A stretch of DNA of 64,000 bases from Streptomyces griseoaurantiacus (lineage in GTDB: Bacteria > Actinomycetota > Actinomycetes > Streptomycetales > Streptomycetaceae), in the NCBI GenBank assembly GCA_014656015.1, contig BNBP01000020.1:1-64000 (forward strand). Direction: 5' to 3'. The translations under genes and the position numbers were made by a program. Positions 1 to 9,816 of the stretch are shown piece after piece. Each line of letters opens with the position of its first letter. Positions within the stretch are counted from its first letter, which is position 1. The notes beneath the pieces were generated by a model. The model was not told the DNA's origin. It did not search any database and was given only the letters and a program-made list of their open reading frames with translations.

Positions 1-205
1 TCGAGCTCCTCCACCCGCACCACCGCGGCCTTCCGCCGCGCTTCCAGAACCGCCCGCATCGACGGCATCCGCCACCCCCACGGCAACTCGATCAGCAACG
101 AGTCGAGGCTTTCGTGGCACGCGTAATCCCATGCCTGACCAGCGGAATCCGCACACAAGGTTCGGAAAGAGAACGACCTCTCAGACTCCCCACCTAAGAC
201 ACGAC
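1..205 (-). pseudogene. Hypothetical protein fragment interrupted by IS701-like element
   Basis: A minus-strand frame is open from the IS junction to the window edge. It contains the well-behaved stretch WDYACHESLDSLLIELPWGW followed by MPSMRAVLEARRKAAVVRVEEL. No ATG or GTG precedes the conserved part, and the frame runs into the IS end at about 206-210, so the 5' part appears to have been separated by the insertion. I do not recognise the family. It could also be an intact gene using a TTG start near 150. Confidence 0.4.
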
Positions 206-222
206 CTAAGCTTGTTCTTTAT

Positions 223-1671
223 CTACCAAGATCTTCCAGGCTTGCCGATGGCCTTGAGGGTCTCGGGGCGTTTGACGGTCTTGCCGACGTCGTAGCGGGG
301 TGCCCGGTGTTTGTTCTTGGTGCCGGGTGGCCGTCCGGGGCCGACGCCTCGGGGTTTGGGAACTCGGGTCGGGCAGGCGAGATGAGCTCGGATGTTCCTG
401 AACCCCCGGCGGACCCGGGCCGGGGTGAGCCGGTTGGAGGTAGCGGGCTTCTCCCAGGGCCGGCGGAGGTCCGCGGCGAGGGGACGGGCGAGCCGGAGTT
501 GGGTGTGAGCGACGATCAGGAGCCAGGTCCAGCGGTCCGCCGCCTCGGGAGTACGGAGTTTCGGAGTGGCCCGGCCGAGAGTCTGCTTCGCGAAGCGGCG
601 GAGAAATGTCTGCCAGAAACGGTCCACGTCGTCCGCGGTGACACCGGTCTTGGAGGACCATAACCACACCGGTGGGGCATCTCGGTCCTTCGAAAGGTGC
701 TCGACCTTCAGCCGGATCAACGTGCCCTCGACCAAGGGCAGTTCGCCGTCGTGGTCGAGCCAGGAGGAGCGGTGGGTGAGCCGGGGGTGCACCCGGTCCC
801 ACGCCTGGGTTTCGGCCTTGCCGTAGTTGCGGGTATCGGTGACCGTGGTGATCGAGGGCTCGGGCCAGGTGTCCGGCTTGGTGAGGCGGAATTCCGGGCC
901 GTGCTTGGGAGGCCGACCGTTGACGCCGTGCATCCTCGGCGGTTTCGGCAGGCGCATGACGCGGTCGGAGCGGACCCGGCCGACCATCTCGACGGGCAGG
1001 TCGCGCAGGACCCAGGCCAGGCGGGTGACGTCGTAGCCGGCGTCACTGACGATCACGATGGCCGGGTCCCCGGCTTGCCACTGGCCTGCGGCGATGAGCC
1101 GTTCAACGACTCCTCGGAGCTGGGTGGCGGTGACCGCGGTCGCGTCGTCCGACGGGCCGAGCCGAACCGTGTCCAGGATCGCGGTCCAGGAGGTAGCGCC
1201 CGGCTCCAGCGCGGCCACGAAGGAGTAGGGCCAGCCCGGAATGAACTGCGACGCTGTCTTCGCGCGGCCGTAGACATGGCAAAACAGCCGCTCCGCTGAG
1301 CATGGCGCATCCGAGCGGAGCCACGGCGACACGTCGACCGCCAGGACCAGACGCCCGCCCTCGAAACGCGGCAGCGGCAGCCCGGCCAGCACCGCCTGGA
1401 GCCGGTCGACGTCGATCCGGCCGTGGTTCAGGCCGCCGTACATCGCTCCGTACCCGCGACGATGCTCGTGCAGCAGCGTCAGGTCCACCGGGGACTTCAC
1501 CGCCCCGTCCGCACACAGCACCGCGTCCACGAGCTCGAACAACTCGTCGCGCCGGGCGGTCAGACACTCGTAGAACTCGCCCCGGAAGCGTGAGGCTTCC
1601 GCGAACGCCCCCCTCCGGACAGCATCAGGCAGCAGACTCACCCTCACGGCCTTCGTCGTGGTCACGTGCAC
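223..1671 (-). CDS. IS701-like family transposase (DDE type)
   Basis: 482 residues with a GTG start (VHVTTTKAV). The N-terminal third carries conserved transposase text such as VDVSPWLR, followed by FCHVYGR, and the centre has VIVSDAGYDVTRLAWVLRDL, which likely supplies a catalytic aspartate. The C-terminus is basic (GPGRPPGTKNKHRAP) and suited to DNA binding. This architecture matches the long IS701-like transposases common in Streptomyces. The frame is uninterrupted and fills most of an element bounded by perfect inverted repeats, so it is probably functional. Confidence 0.85.
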   Translation of the reverse strand: MHVTTTKAVRVSLLPDAVRRGAFAEASRFRGEFYECLTARRDELFELVDAVLCADGAVKSPVDLTLLHEHRRGYGAMYGGLNHGRIDVDRLQAVLAGLPLPRFEGGRLVLAVDVSPWLRSDAPCSAERLFCHVYGRAKTASQFIPGWPYSFVAALEPGATSWTAILDTVRLGPSDDATAVTATQLRGVVERLIAAGQWQAGDPAIVIVSDAGYDVTRLAWVLRDLPVEMVGRVRSDRVMRLPKPPRMHGVNGRPPKHGPEFRLTKPDTWPEPSITTVTDTRNYGKAETQAWDRVHPRLTHRSSWLDHDGELPLVEGTLIRLKVEHLSKDRDAPPVWLWSSKTGVTADDVDRFWQTFLRRFAKQTLGRATPKLRTPEAADRWTWLLIVAHTQLRLARPLAADLRRPWEKPATSNRLTPARVRRGFRNIRAHLACPTRVPKPRGVGPGRPPGTKNKHRAPRYDVGKTVKRPETLKAIGKPGRSW

Positions 1672-1800
1672 CTTGGTCGGAGCACATGATCAGGCGAAGG
1701 CCGCCCCCACGTCCGGCGAATCCCCATGCGAGCGAATCCGTTCGAGACGCCATTCGAGACCGTGGCACCATGTACCGCATGACGACGAACCGAAAGGTCC

Positions 1801-2199
1801 ATGCCGCGTAGACGGCCAGGACAGATCCGTGCCGGCGCCCCCGGCAGCCATCTGACGACGGGTGCAAGGCCGGTCATCGACGGCCTGTCTTCGCGTGCAC
1901 TGTCCGAGATCAGCCGTCTCGAGCACACCCGCAACTACCTGCAGCCAGGCGATGTCAGCACAGCTGTGGGCCTGTGGAAGAACTACGTTCATCAGCCCGA
2001 GCGGGATCTGTGGCACGACTACGAGTGGGGCAACGTGCACTGGTACTGCTGCGGCAACCCGCTCGAGTCCCGAGCCCTCCTCGATATCGTGATGCAGGCC
2101 CTATCACCCCGGAGTGCCCGCGAACTTCGGGAGGTTGTCAGCCGGTCTGACGCCGTCTGGAACCGTCCATCACCGCCCTATGACGCGGACGGTAGATAA
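1801..2199 (+). CDS. Hypothetical passenger protein inside the IS element
   Basis: 132 residues, divergent from the transposase. The N-terminal 25 residues are low-quality, but from about residue 27 the text looks like real protein (SSRALSEISRLEHTRNYL, then NVHWYCCGNPLESRALLDIV). The last codons (GAC GGT AGA TAA) run into the right terminal repeat, so the reading frame ends on the IS end itself. No known family is recognised. It may be a cargo gene or a captured gene fragment; the true start may lie downstream of the ATG given. Confidence 0.5.
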   Translation: MPRRRPGQIRAGAPGSHLTTGARPVIDGLSSRALSEISRLEHTRNYLQPGDVSTAVGLWKNYVHQPERDLWHDYEWGNVHWYCCGNPLESRALLDIVMQALSPRSARELREVVSRSDAVWNRPSPPYDADGR

Positions 2200-2344
2200 A
2201 GAACAAGCTAAGGGCTGTCCCGTAACTGCTGGTCATGGAGCTACCCACGCTGCGGAAACTGGGTCGCTACTGAGTTCTCGGTGTCGTTATCGTCCGGTCT
2301 GACGCCCCGCCATGCCAGCGGCCCACGTTCAGAGAGCGATGCAC

Positions 2345-2698
2345 ATGACCAGCCAGCAAGCAACGACGACCCTGTGGCGCCCCACCGGCCCCAAGGAGCT
2401 GGATCTGGTTCGGGACCTGAACTGGCGTGCGTGGCCGCCCCGGCTGCCCGGGCAGCCGATCCTCTACCCGGTCCTGAACGAGGACTACGCGATCAGGATC
2501 GCCCGGGACTGGAACGTGAAGCACGACGGCGCAGGCTTCGTCACCCGTTTTGAGGTCGAGTCGGAGTTCTTGAGCCGGTATCCCGTCCAGCAGGCCGGCG
2601 GGCAGACGATCCTCGAGCTCTGGGTTCCGGCCGAGGAGCTGGACGACTTCAACGCCCACATCGTCGGCGAGATCCAGGTGGTCCACGAGTTCCGCTGA
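2345..2698 (+). CDS. ADP-ribosylation/crystallin J1-like protein
   Basis: A 117-residue protein if the ATG at 2345 is used; an AGAGAG motif lies 7 bases upstream, whereas the upstream in-frame ATGs (2312, 2339) lack good spacing. The sequence LWRPTGPKEL, then YPVLNEDYAIRIARDWNV and GFVTRFEVESEFLSRY, and the ending ELDDFNAHIVGEIQVV are typical of a widespread family usually annotated as ADP-ribosylation/crystallin J1. The biochemical role of this small family is not established. It stands alone between mobile elements. Confidence 0.75.
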   Translation: MTSQQATTTLWRPTGPKELDLVRDLNWRAWPPRLPGQPILYPVLNEDYAIRIARDWNVKHDGAGFVTRFEVESEFLSRYPVQQAGGQTILELWVPAEELDDFNAHIVGEIQVVHEFR

Positions 2699-2748
2699 GG
2701 CGAGGGGGATGCTGTGGCGGCACGCCGGGCCGGTGCGATGATCCCAGG

Positions 2749-3516
2749 GTGGCTGGTGTGATCACGTCGTCGGAGCCGTCCTGGATAACCCCGTTCACCG
2801 GGCTGAGCCCGCGTGCCTTCGGGAAGCTGGTGACCCTGCTGCGGCGCGACGGTGCGGACTCGGTCCGCAAGGGCCGACCGTGGGGCCTGTCCTTGGAGGA
2901 CCGGACACTGCTGGTCGCGGCTTACTGGCCTATCAACTTGACGATGCGCGAGCTCGCGCCGCTGTTCGGAGTGTCGAAGTCCGCAGCGGACCGTGTGATC
3001 GACCATCTCGGCCCCATGCTCGCGCTTCTGCCCCGTAAGCGGTTCGCCAAGGACGCCGTGCTCATCGTGGACGGCACTCAGGTGCCCACGCGCGACCACG
3101 CCGTCGCCCAGCAGTCAAAAAACTACCGCTACTCCACGAACCACCAGGTCGTCATCGACGCCGATACCCGGCTCGTCGTCGTGGTCGGCCGACCGCTTCC
3201 CGGCAACCGCAATGACTGCAAAGCCTGGGAGGAGTCCGGGGCCAAGGCCGCCGTCGACAACACCATGACGATCGCCGACGGCGGCTACCCAGGCACCGGC
3301 CTCGTGATGCCTCACCGCCGCCGCAGGGGCGAGGAACTGCCGGACTGGAAGCAAGCACACAACAAGTCACACAAGCAGGTCCAGGCCCGCGTCGAGCGCA
3401 CCTTCGCCCGCATGAAGACCTGGAAGATCCTCCGCGACTGCCGCCTCAAAGGCGACGGAGTCCACCGCGCCATCCGCGGCATCGCCCGCCTGCACAACCT
3501 CGCTCTCGCCGGATAG
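2749..3516 (+). CDS. IS5-type family transposase (DDE_Tnp_4)
   Basis: 255 residues, GTG start ([10 protein letters not shown]). An N-terminal helix-turn-helix region ([20 protein letters not shown]) precedes a DDE nuclease core: [13 protein letters not shown] with the first aspartate, [14 protein letters not shown] with the second, and [20 protein letters not shown] with the terminal glutamate. Length and order match IS5-type transposases common in actinomycetes. The frame is complete, but I could not identify terminal repeats, and it abuts a truncated second transposase at its 3' end. Confidence 0.85.
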   Translation: MAGVITSSEPSWITPFTGLSPRAFGKLVTLLRRDGADSVRKGRPWGLSLEDRTLLVAAYWPINLTMRELAPLFGVSKSAADRVIDHLGPMLALLPRKRFAKDAVLIVDGTQVPTRDHAVAQQSKNYRYSTNHQVVIDADTRLVVVVGRPLPGNRNDCKAWEESGAKAAVDNTMTIADGGYPGTGLVMPHRRRRGEELPDWKQAHNKSHKQVQARVERTFARMKTWKILRDCRLKGDGVHRAIRGIARLHNLALAG

Positions 3517-3735
3517 ACGAGCAGGCTCCGCAGGAGCCCTGTGGCGCGGTCGGCGAGCAGGTTGATGACGGCTGTCATGTAGGCGTGGGCGGTGCCGACG
3601 GAGATGCCGAAGCCTGCCGCGAGTTGCGCCAGGGTGTCGTGTCGACGCAGGTACACCAGGCCGATCAACGCACGTTGGTGCGGCGGGAGTTTGCACCGTC
3701 GGTCACCCTCGCGGGTGACAATGAGCATGGGGTAC
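3517..3735 (-). pseudogene. N-terminal fragment of a second IS5-type transposase
   Basis: The minus strand encodes [20 protein letters not shown], then [20 protein letters not shown] and [20 protein letters not shown]. This is the helix-turn-helix N-terminus of an IS5-type transposase, and no catalytic domain follows. The match stops next to the stop codon of the plus-strand transposase ending at 3516, so the first element seems to have been cut by the second one. Clearly non-functional. Confidence 0.7.
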
Positions 3736-4255
3736 CCACTCGACCAGGGCGTGCGGCAGGTCGAGTGCGGCTCGATACGGAGCCAACGCGGCTCCTGTGC
3801 CTGTGGGTTGAGACGTCGAACACCTCCCCCAACGGCACGGGAGCCTCGTACGTTGCGCACACCACCCGCGTCACCCGATCGATGGCCGAGCTGAAAAGGC
3901 TCGGTGAATCCGTAAGAGATGTTGGCCGTAGGCCTTTTTTGAAGCTCGGAGGGGCATCGTCTTCGTCGGAGCGCTGCATCACGGGGACGCCGCCGAGTCG
4001 GGCGCGCTCCGTCCATCGGTTTTTCTGCATTCTTGCCGTCGGCGGTCGGATGCGACCTGGCTTTGGCCCGATGGCGAGAGCCGGCTGTTGGGGCGGCCGT
4101 GTGAAGCCGGTGCATCTGTGCGGAATCCCGGCCCTCCGCTGTGACGCTCTGGCGGACCGCCGGCGTCGCCGGCTCCTCCGTCCGCGGCCGGGCGTATGGA
4201 TGTCGGGGCCCAGGGCAGCTCCCCACGGCCTGATTCGTCCATTGACGCCTCGTTA
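3736..4255. other. Intergenic stretch without a recognisable gene
   Basis: About 500 bases between the IS remnants and the kdp leader. All ORFs on both strands have low-complexity, shadow-like translations. A short hairpin GGCC-GTA-GGCC followed by six T residues at 3924-3940 could be a weak plus-strand terminator. No other feature seen. Confidence 0.4.
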
Positions 4256-4439
4256 ACGGGTTGTCTACGGGTCCTTGACGGCCTGCGTCACGGCCGGGTG
4301 GTGGGGCGGTCGTATGGGTTGCGTCAAGAGTGGGCGGGTGGCCGTATAAGGGCCGTTAAGGCGGACCGAATCGGGCCGGGAGGCAGGTTTCCTGGGCTGG
4401 TCAGATCCATTTGATCCCGAACCTCTCCAGGAGCTCACG

Positions 4440-4523
4440 ATGGCCGACCTGGCCTTCGTCGTCACCACGATCGCGGTGTTCGTGCTGGTGGCACTCGTTG
4501 CCAAGGGGGTGACGAAGCTGTGA
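4440..4523 (+). CDS. 27-residue single-span membrane peptide upstream of kdpF
   Basis: ATG to TGA encodes MADLAFVVTTIAVFVLVALV followed by AKGVTKL. It is one hydrophobic helix with a short basic C-terminal tail. The stop overlaps the GTG of kdpF (GTGA), so the two are probably translationally coupled. A weak AGGAG (4428-4432) precedes the ATG by 7 bases. Size and topology resemble KdpF itself, which suggests an extra small subunit or a duplicated KdpF; no function is established. Confidence 0.65.
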   Translation: MADLAFVVTTIAVFVLVALVAKGVTKL

Positions 4524-4609
4524 CCGCCGAGAACATCGTCGGCCTGGTCGCGGCCGTCGCCCTGCTGGGCTTTCTCGTCCTCGCCCTGATCTTCCCGGAG
4601 AGGTTCTGA
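4520..4609 (+). CDS. kdpF: K+-transporting ATPase subunit KdpF
   Basis: A 29-residue peptide, MTAENIVGLVAAVALLGFLV followed by LALIFPERF, which is one membrane helix ending in the typical PERF of KdpF. KdpF is known to stabilise the KdpABC complex in the membrane. The GTG start overlaps the stop of a similar 27-residue peptide, and kdpA starts 7 bases downstream, so it belongs to the same transcript. Confidence 0.9.
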   Translation: MTAENIVGLVAAVALLGFLVLALIFPERF

Positions 4610-4616
4610 GCCCCGC

Positions 4617-6281
4617 ATGAGCCCCGTCCTTGCCGACGTGCTCCAGGTGACCGCGCTGATAGCGGCGCTGGCCCTGGTGCACCGTCCCCTCGGCGACTAC
4701 ATGGCCGCCGTCTTCCAGTCCAAGAAGCACCTGTGCGTGGAGCGGTGGATCTACCGCTCGGTGGGTGCCGACCCGGATACGGAGATGCGCTGGCCCGCCT
4801 ACCTTCGCGGCGTGCTGGTGTTCTGCGCGGTCAGCGTGTTGTTCCTGTACCTGCTGATGCGGGTGCAGGACAAGCTGCCGCTCTCCCTCGGCTTCAGGCC
4901 GATCAGCCCGGACCAGGCGTTCAACACCGCCGCCTCCTTCGTCTCCAACACCAACTGGCAGTCCTACTCGGGTGAGGTGGCCATGAGCCACGTCACCCAG
5001 ACGATGGGCCTGGCCACGCAGAACTTCGTCTCGGCCGCCGTCGGCATCGCGGTCGCGGTGGCGCTGGTGCGCGGCTTCGCCCGCTCCCGCACCGGCGACC
5101 TGGGCAATTTCTGGTCCGACCTGGTGCGCTGCATCATCCGCATCCTGATCCCGGGCTCTATCGTGGCGGCGGTGCTGCTGATTGCGGCCGGGGCCATCCA
5201 GAACTTCGGCGACATCCACCACCTCACCACCCTCACCGGTCAGCAGCAGGCCATCAGCCCCGGCGCGGTCGCCTCCCAGGAGGCCATCAAGGACCTGGGT
5301 ACCAACGGCGGCGGCTTCTTCAATGCCAACTCCGCCCACCCCTTCGAGAACCCCAACGGCTTCACCAACCTGCTGGAGATCTTCCTGCTGCTGGTGATCC
5401 CGTTCTCGCTGCCGCGCGCCTTCGGCAAGATGGTCGGCAGCGTGAAGCAGGGCTACGCGATCGTGGCTGCCATGGGTGCCATCTGGTTCGTCGGCGTTGT
5501 GGCCGTGACCTGGCTCGAGTACGCCCACCCGGGCACCGCTTCGCAGCTCGCGGGCGGCGCGATGGAGGGCAAGGAACAGCGCTTCGGCGAGGGCCCGTCC
5601 TCGCTCTTCTCGGTGTCGACCACGATGACCTCGACGGGGTCTGTCAACTCCTTCCACGACTCCTTCAGCGGCCTGTCCGGCGGTGTCCTGCTGATGGGCA
5701 TGATGCTCGGTGAGATCGCGCCCGGCGGTACCGGCTCCGGCCTCTACGGCATGCTGATCATGGCGATCATCGCGGTGTTCATCGCCGGCCTGATGGTCGG
5801 CCGCACCCCCGAGTACCTGGGCAAGAAGATCGGCACCCGCGAGATCAAGCTCGCGGCCTGTTACATCCTCGTCACCCCGGCACTGGTGCTGATCGGCACC
5901 GCCGTGGCCATGGCCCTGCCGGACGGCAAGGACGCCATGACCAATATTGGGGCGCACGGCTTCTCCGAGGCCCTTTACGCCTATACCTCCGCCTCCAACA
6001 ACAACGGCAGCGCCTTCGCGGGCTTTGGCGCGAACACTGAGTTCTTCAACACGACGCTGGGTCTGTGCATGACGCTGGGCCGGTTCCTGCCCATGGTGTT
6101 CGTCCTCGCCTTGGCCGCCTCGCTCGCCGAGCAGAATCCGGTGCCGGCTACCGCGGGCACCCTGCGCACCGAGAATCCGCTCTTCGTGGGGCTGTTGGTC
6201 GGCGCGATGGTGATCATCACGGGTCTGACGTTCTTCCCGGTCCTGGCGCTGGGCCCGCTGGCCGAGGGACTGGCGGTATGA
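4617..6281 (+). CDS. kdpA: K+-transporting ATPase subunit KdpA
   Basis: 554 residues, the usual length. KdpA is the channel-like subunit that binds and passes potassium across the membrane. The four pore-loop signatures are visible: [40 protein letters not shown] and [12 protein letters not shown], arranged among about ten hydrophobic segments. It starts 7 bases after kdpF, and its TGA overlaps the ATG of kdpB (ATGA). No mutation of key residues is seen, so the transporter should work. Confidence 0.97.
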   Translation: MSPVLADVLQVTALIAALALVHRPLGDYMAAVFQSKKHLCVERWIYRSVGADPDTEMRWPAYLRGVLVFCAVSVLFLYLLMRVQDKLPLSLGFRPISPDQAFNTAASFVSNTNWQSYSGEVAMSHVTQTMGLATQNFVSAAVGIAVAVALVRGFARSRTGDLGNFWSDLVRCIIRILIPGSIVAAVLLIAAGAIQNFGDIHHLTTLTGQQQAISPGAVASQEAIKDLGTNGGGFFNANSAHPFENPNGFTNLLEIFLLLVIPFSLPRAFGKMVGSVKQGYAIVAAMGAIWFVGVVAVTWLEYAHPGTASQLAGGAMEGKEQRFGEGPSSLFSVSTTMTSTGSVNSFHDSFSGLSGGVLLMGMMLGEIAPGGTGSGLYGMLIMAIIAVFIAGLMVGRTPEYLGKKIGTREIKLAACYILVTPALVLIGTAVAMALPDGKDAMTNIGAHGFSEALYAYTSASNNNGSAFAGFGANTEFFNTTLGLCMTLGRFLPMVFVLALAASLAEQNPVPATAGTLRTENPLFVGLLVGAMVIITGLTFFPVLALGPLAEGLAV

Positions 6282-8422
6282 CCACCGACATCAAGATGCA
6301 GAAGAAGCAAGAGGACGCGATGTCCACCACCACTCCGACCCGGGCCCCGCACCAGGACGTGCCGACCGGCCACACAGAAGAAGGGCGCGTCGGCGCGGGT
6401 CTCTTCGACCCCAAGCAGCTGGTCAGGTCGCTGCCGGAGGCCTTCCGCAAGCTCGACCCGCGGGTGCTGGTCAAGTCGCCCGTCATGTTCGTGGTGCTTG
6501 TCGGGTCCGCGTTGACGACGGTGTTCTCCTTCAAGGACCCGGGCGACTGGTTCGGCTGGACCATCAGCGCCTGGCTGTGGCTGACCGTCATCTTCGCCAA
6601 CTTGGCCGAGGCCGTCGCCGAGGGCCGTGGCAAGGCGCAGGCCGACACCCTGCGCAAGGCCAAGACCGACACCGTCGCGCGCCGGCTGACCAAGGACGGG
6701 AAGTCCGAGGAGCAGGTCCCCGGTACCGAGCTGACCGTCGGTGACTTGGTGGTGTGTGAGGCCGGTGACATCATCCCCGGCGACGGTGACGTCGTCGAAG
6801 GTGTCGCCTCGGTCGACGAGTCGGCCATCACCGGGGAGTCGGCGCCAGTCATCCGGGAGTCCGGGGGCGACCGAAGCGCGGTGACCGGTGGGACCAAGGT
6901 CCTCTCCGACTGCATCGTCATCAAGATCACGACGAAGCCGGGTGAGACCTTCATCGACCGAATGATCGCCCTGGTCGAGGGCGCGGCCCGGCAGAAGACA
7001 CCGAACGAGATCGCGCTGAGCATCCTGCTGGCGTCGCTGACGATCGTGTTCCTGCTCGCTGTGGCGACGCTGCCGCCGTTCGCGGAGTACGCGGGCTCGC
7101 ACCTGACGATGGTCGTGCTGGTCGCGCTGCTGGTCTGTCTCATCCCGACCACCATCGGTGCCCTGCTCTCGGCAATCGGCATCGCGGGCATGGACCGCCT
7201 CGTTCAGCGCAACGTACTGGCCATGTCCGGCAGGGCAGTTGAGGCCGCCGGTGACGTCTCGACGCTGCTGCTCGACAAGACCGGCACCATCACGCTCGGC
7301 AACCGCCAGGCGTCGGAGTTCGTACCGGTGCAGGGCACCACGGAGGCCGAGGTCGCCGACGCCGCCCAGCTCTCCTCGCTGGCCGACGAGACGCCCGAGG
7401 GCCGCTCTGTCGTCGTCCTGGCGAAGGAGAAGTACGGGCTGCGGGAGCGGCATCAGGGTGAGCTGGCGCAGGCCGAGTGGATCGCCTTCACCGCCCAGGC
7501 CCGCATGTCAGGCGTCGACGTCGACGGCAGGAAGATCCGCAAGGGCGCGGCCGGTTCGGTCATCACCTGGGTCCAGGAACAGGGCGGCACCGTCGCCGAC
7601 GACGCCCACACCCTAACCAACCGCATCTCCGAGGCAGGCGGCACACCGTTGCTCGTGGCCGTCGAGGACACCGAGGGTGCGCGGGTGCTGGGCGTCATCC
7701 ACCTCAAGGACGTCGTCAAGGAGGGGATGCGGGAGCGGTTCGTCGAGCTGCGCGGCATGGGCATCAAGACCGTCATGATCACAGGCGACAACCCGCTGAC
7801 CGCGAAGGCGATAGCCGAGGAGGCAGGCGTCGACGACTTCCTCGCGGAGGCCACGCCCGAGGACAAGATGGCCCTCATCAAGCGGGAGCAGGCGGGCGGC
7901 AAGCTCGTCGCCATGACGGGGGACGGCACCAATGACGCGCCCGCGCTCGCGCAGGCGGACGTCGGCGTGGCGATGAACACGGGTACGTCGGCCGCGAAGG
8001 AGGCTGGCAACATGGTCGACCTCGACTCGAATCCGACGAAACTGATCGAGATCGTCGAGATCGGCAAGCAACTCCTCATCACCCGGGGCGCGTTGACGAC
8101 GTTCTCCATCGCCAACGACGTCGCGAAGTATTTCGCGATCATCCCGGCGCTGTTCGCGGCGGTCTACCCGGGCTTGGACAAGCTCAACATCATGCATCTG
8201 TCCTCGCCGGACTCCGCGATCCTCTCAGCCGTCATTTTCAACGCGCTGATCATCATCGCGCTGGTCCCGCTCGCCCTGCGCGGGGTGCGGTACCGGCCGA
8301 TGAGCGCCGACAAGATGCTGCGGCGCAACCTCGGCATCTACGGCATCGGCGGACTGATCGCCCCCTTCATCGGCATCAAGATCATCGACCTGCTCATCTC
8401 CCTCATACCCGGAATCGGCTGA
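6278..8422 (+). CDS. kdpB: K+-transporting P-type ATPase catalytic subunit KdpB
   Basis: 714 residues from the ATG overlapping the kdpA stop (a longer frame upstream is a shadow of kdpA). KdpB hydrolyses ATP to drive K+ uptake. Motifs in order: [10 protein letters not shown] (actuator TGES), [10 protein letters not shown] with the phosphorylated aspartate at about residue 333, [28 protein letters not shown], and [16 protein letters not shown] at the hinge. Hydrophobic segments flank these as expected. Next gene kdpC starts 5 bases downstream. Confidence 0.97.
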   Translation: MTTDIKMQKKQEDAMSTTTPTRAPHQDVPTGHTEEGRVGAGLFDPKQLVRSLPEAFRKLDPRVLVKSPVMFVVLVGSALTTVFSFKDPGDWFGWTISAWLWLTVIFANLAEAVAEGRGKAQADTLRKAKTDTVARRLTKDGKSEEQVPGTELTVGDLVVCEAGDIIPGDGDVVEGVASVDESAITGESAPVIRESGGDRSAVTGGTKVLSDCIVIKITTKPGETFIDRMIALVEGAARQKTPNEIALSILLASLTIVFLLAVATLPPFAEYAGSHLTMVVLVALLVCLIPTTIGALLSAIGIAGMDRLVQRNVLAMSGRAVEAAGDVSTLLLDKTGTITLGNRQASEFVPVQGTTEAEVADAAQLSSLADETPEGRSVVVLAKEKYGLRERHQGELAQAEWIAFTAQARMSGVDVDGRKIRKGAAGSVITWVQEQGGTVADDAHTLTNRISEAGGTPLLVAVEDTEGARVLGVIHLKDVVKEGMRERFVELRGMGIKTVMITGDNPLTAKAIAEEAGVDDFLAEATPEDKMALIKREQAGGKLVAMTGDGTNDAPALAQADVGVAMNTGTSAAKEAGNMVDLDSNPTKLIEIVEIGKQLLITRGALTTFSIANDVAKYFAIIPALFAAVYPGLDKLNIMHLSSPDSAILSAVIFNALIIIALVPLALRGVRYRPMSADKMLRRNLGIYGIGGLIAPFIGIKIIDLLISLIPGIG

Positions 8423-8427
8423 TCGTC

Positions 8428-9039
8428 ATGAACAACTCCGTTGTGAACACCGGACGCATGGTCTGGGCGGCGCTGCGCATGCTGTTCGTCCTCACCGTGG
8501 TGACCGGCATCCTCTACCCCCTCGCCGTCACCGGCATCGGGCAGGCGCTCTTCCACGACAACGCCAACGGCTCGATCGTGAAGGTCGACGGCAAGGAAGT
8601 CGGCTCGAAGCTGATCGGCCAGAGTTGGAACATCAAGGGCACCGACCAGCCGGACCCTAAGTGGTTCCAGGGACGACCGTCCAACAGCAACTACGACCCG
8701 CTGGCCACCGGCTCCAGCCAACTGGGCGCGAGCAACCCGAAGCTGGTGAAGATGGTGAAGGCGGCCAAGGAGCAGGTCGCCGCTTTCAACGGCGTAGACG
8801 AGTCCGAGGTCCCCAAGGACGCGGTCACCGGCTCCGCCTCGGCGATCGACCCGGACATCTCCCCGGCCTACGCCGACATCCAGGTCAAGCGGGTGGCCAA
8901 GGCCAACGGGCTGACCGTGGCACGGGTGCAGAAGCTGGTCGACGAGCACACCGACGGCCGCACTGCCGGGTTCCTCGGCGAGCCGCATGCCAACGTCCTC
9001 GAACTCAATATCGAGCTCAGGGAACTGGCCAAGAACTGA
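8428..9039 (+). CDS. kdpC: K+-transporting ATPase subunit KdpC
   Basis: 203 residues: one N-terminal membrane helix (about residues 9-30) and a soluble extracytoplasmic domain, the standard KdpC layout. Conserved text includes LYPLAVTGIGQALF, followed by IGQSW, WFQGRPSN, SAIDPDISPAYADIQVKRVA and VDEHTDGRTAGFLGEPHANV, then LNIEL. KdpC is required for assembly and activity of the pump. It is the last intact gene before the broken regulator. Confidence 0.95.
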   Translation: MNNSVVNTGRMVWAALRMLFVLTVVTGILYPLAVTGIGQALFHDNANGSIVKVDGKEVGSKLIGQSWNIKGTDQPDPKWFQGRPSNSNYDPLATGSSQLGASNPKLVKMVKAAKEQVAAFNGVDESEVPKDAVTGSASAIDPDISPAYADIQVKRVAKANGLTVARVQKLVDEHTDGRTAGFLGEPHANVLELNIELRELAKN

Positions 9040-9154
9040 TGGCTTCAGCAGGACAGACAGCCGGGAACTGGCGGGCCGGGCACCCCGGCACCGCTGGCTC
9101 CCACAGTCGACCCGAAGGTCCCGACCCCACCTATGACAGGAAGGCCGCACGCCG

Positions 9155-9771
9155 ATGGCCCGGGTGCTGGTGGCGGAGAACGATCCACAGCTCGTACGAG
9201 CCCTCGTGATCAACATGCAGGCACGCCAGTACGGCGTGGGCGCGGCGCCCGAAGGCGCCACGGCGCTCCGGCTTGCCGCAGCGAGCCAGCCCGACGTGGT
9301 CATGCTCGACCTGGGGTGCCTGATATGGACGGCGTGGACGTCATCAAGGCCCTGCGCGCCTGGACCCGCGTACCGATCCTGGTCCTGTCCGCCCGCCAGG
9401 CGTCAGACGAGAAGATTCCCGCGCTGGATGCAGGCGCCGACGACTACGCCACCAAGCCGTTCAGCGGGACCACGGTGATCGCCACGACGGACTTCACCGT
9501 CGACCTGCTCGCAAAGAAGGCCACCAGGGACGGCCGCGACGTACGCCTCACGCCCACCGAGTGGCACCTGCTGGAGATTTTGGTCTGCAGTCCCGGCCGC
9601 CTCATCACGCAGAAGCAGCTGCTCCAGGAGGACTGAGGAGTCTCCCAGAGCAGCAAGACCAACTATCTTCGGGTCAACATGGCCCAGCTGCAGCGCGAGC
9701 TCGAAACGGACCCGGCCCACCCCCGGTACCCGATCACCGAGCCCGGCATGGGCCACCGTTTTGAGGCGTGA
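9155..9771 (+). pseudogene. kdpE: KdpE response regulator, inactivated by frameshift, deletion and nonsense mutation
   Basis: The 5' part reads MARVLVAENDPQLVRALVIN and continues to VVMLDLG; then one base is missing (CTGGGGTGCCTGAT, expected CTGGGGCTGCCTGAT near 9316) and the reading moves to another frame, DMDGVDVIKALRAWTRVPIL to DDYATKPF. After KPF about 30-40 residues of receiver end and linker are absent before TTDFTVDLLAKKATRDGRDV. A TGA at 9634-9636 replaces the tryptophan codon expected after LLQED, and a further tail (TNYLRVNMAQLQRELE, HPRYPITEPGMGHRFEA) follows in frame. Three independent lesions mean KdpE cannot be made as an active protein. Confidence 0.9.
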
Positions 9772-9816
9772 CGCGTCCCCCGCCCCCTGACCGCACACGA
9801 GTGAAGAGACGAAGAG

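Larger units (their letters stand above)
211..2207. mobile_element. IS701-like insertion sequence with passenger ORF
   Basis: Both ends carry the same 17-bp perfect terminal inverted repeat, CTTGTTCTTTATCTACC at 211-227 and its complement at 2191-2207. Immediately outside each end is the 5-bp direct repeat CTAAG (206-210 and 2208-2212), which contains CTAA. IS701-family elements are known to duplicate a 4-bp YTAR target, so this fits. Inside lie a transposase on the minus strand and a divergent 132-residue ORF whose stop codon lies in the right repeat. The element looks complete and possibly recent, because its repeats and duplicated target are unmutated. Confidence 0.85.

Noticed and set aside
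4401..5957. 518-codon minus-strand ORF across kdpA
   Set aside because: Composition is His/Gln/Arg/Gly-rich and it is fully antisense to a well-conserved kdpA; a typical GC-rich shadow frame.
5981..7453. 490-codon minus-strand ORF across kdpB
   Set aside because: Antisense to conserved P-type ATPase motifs; no motif of its own.
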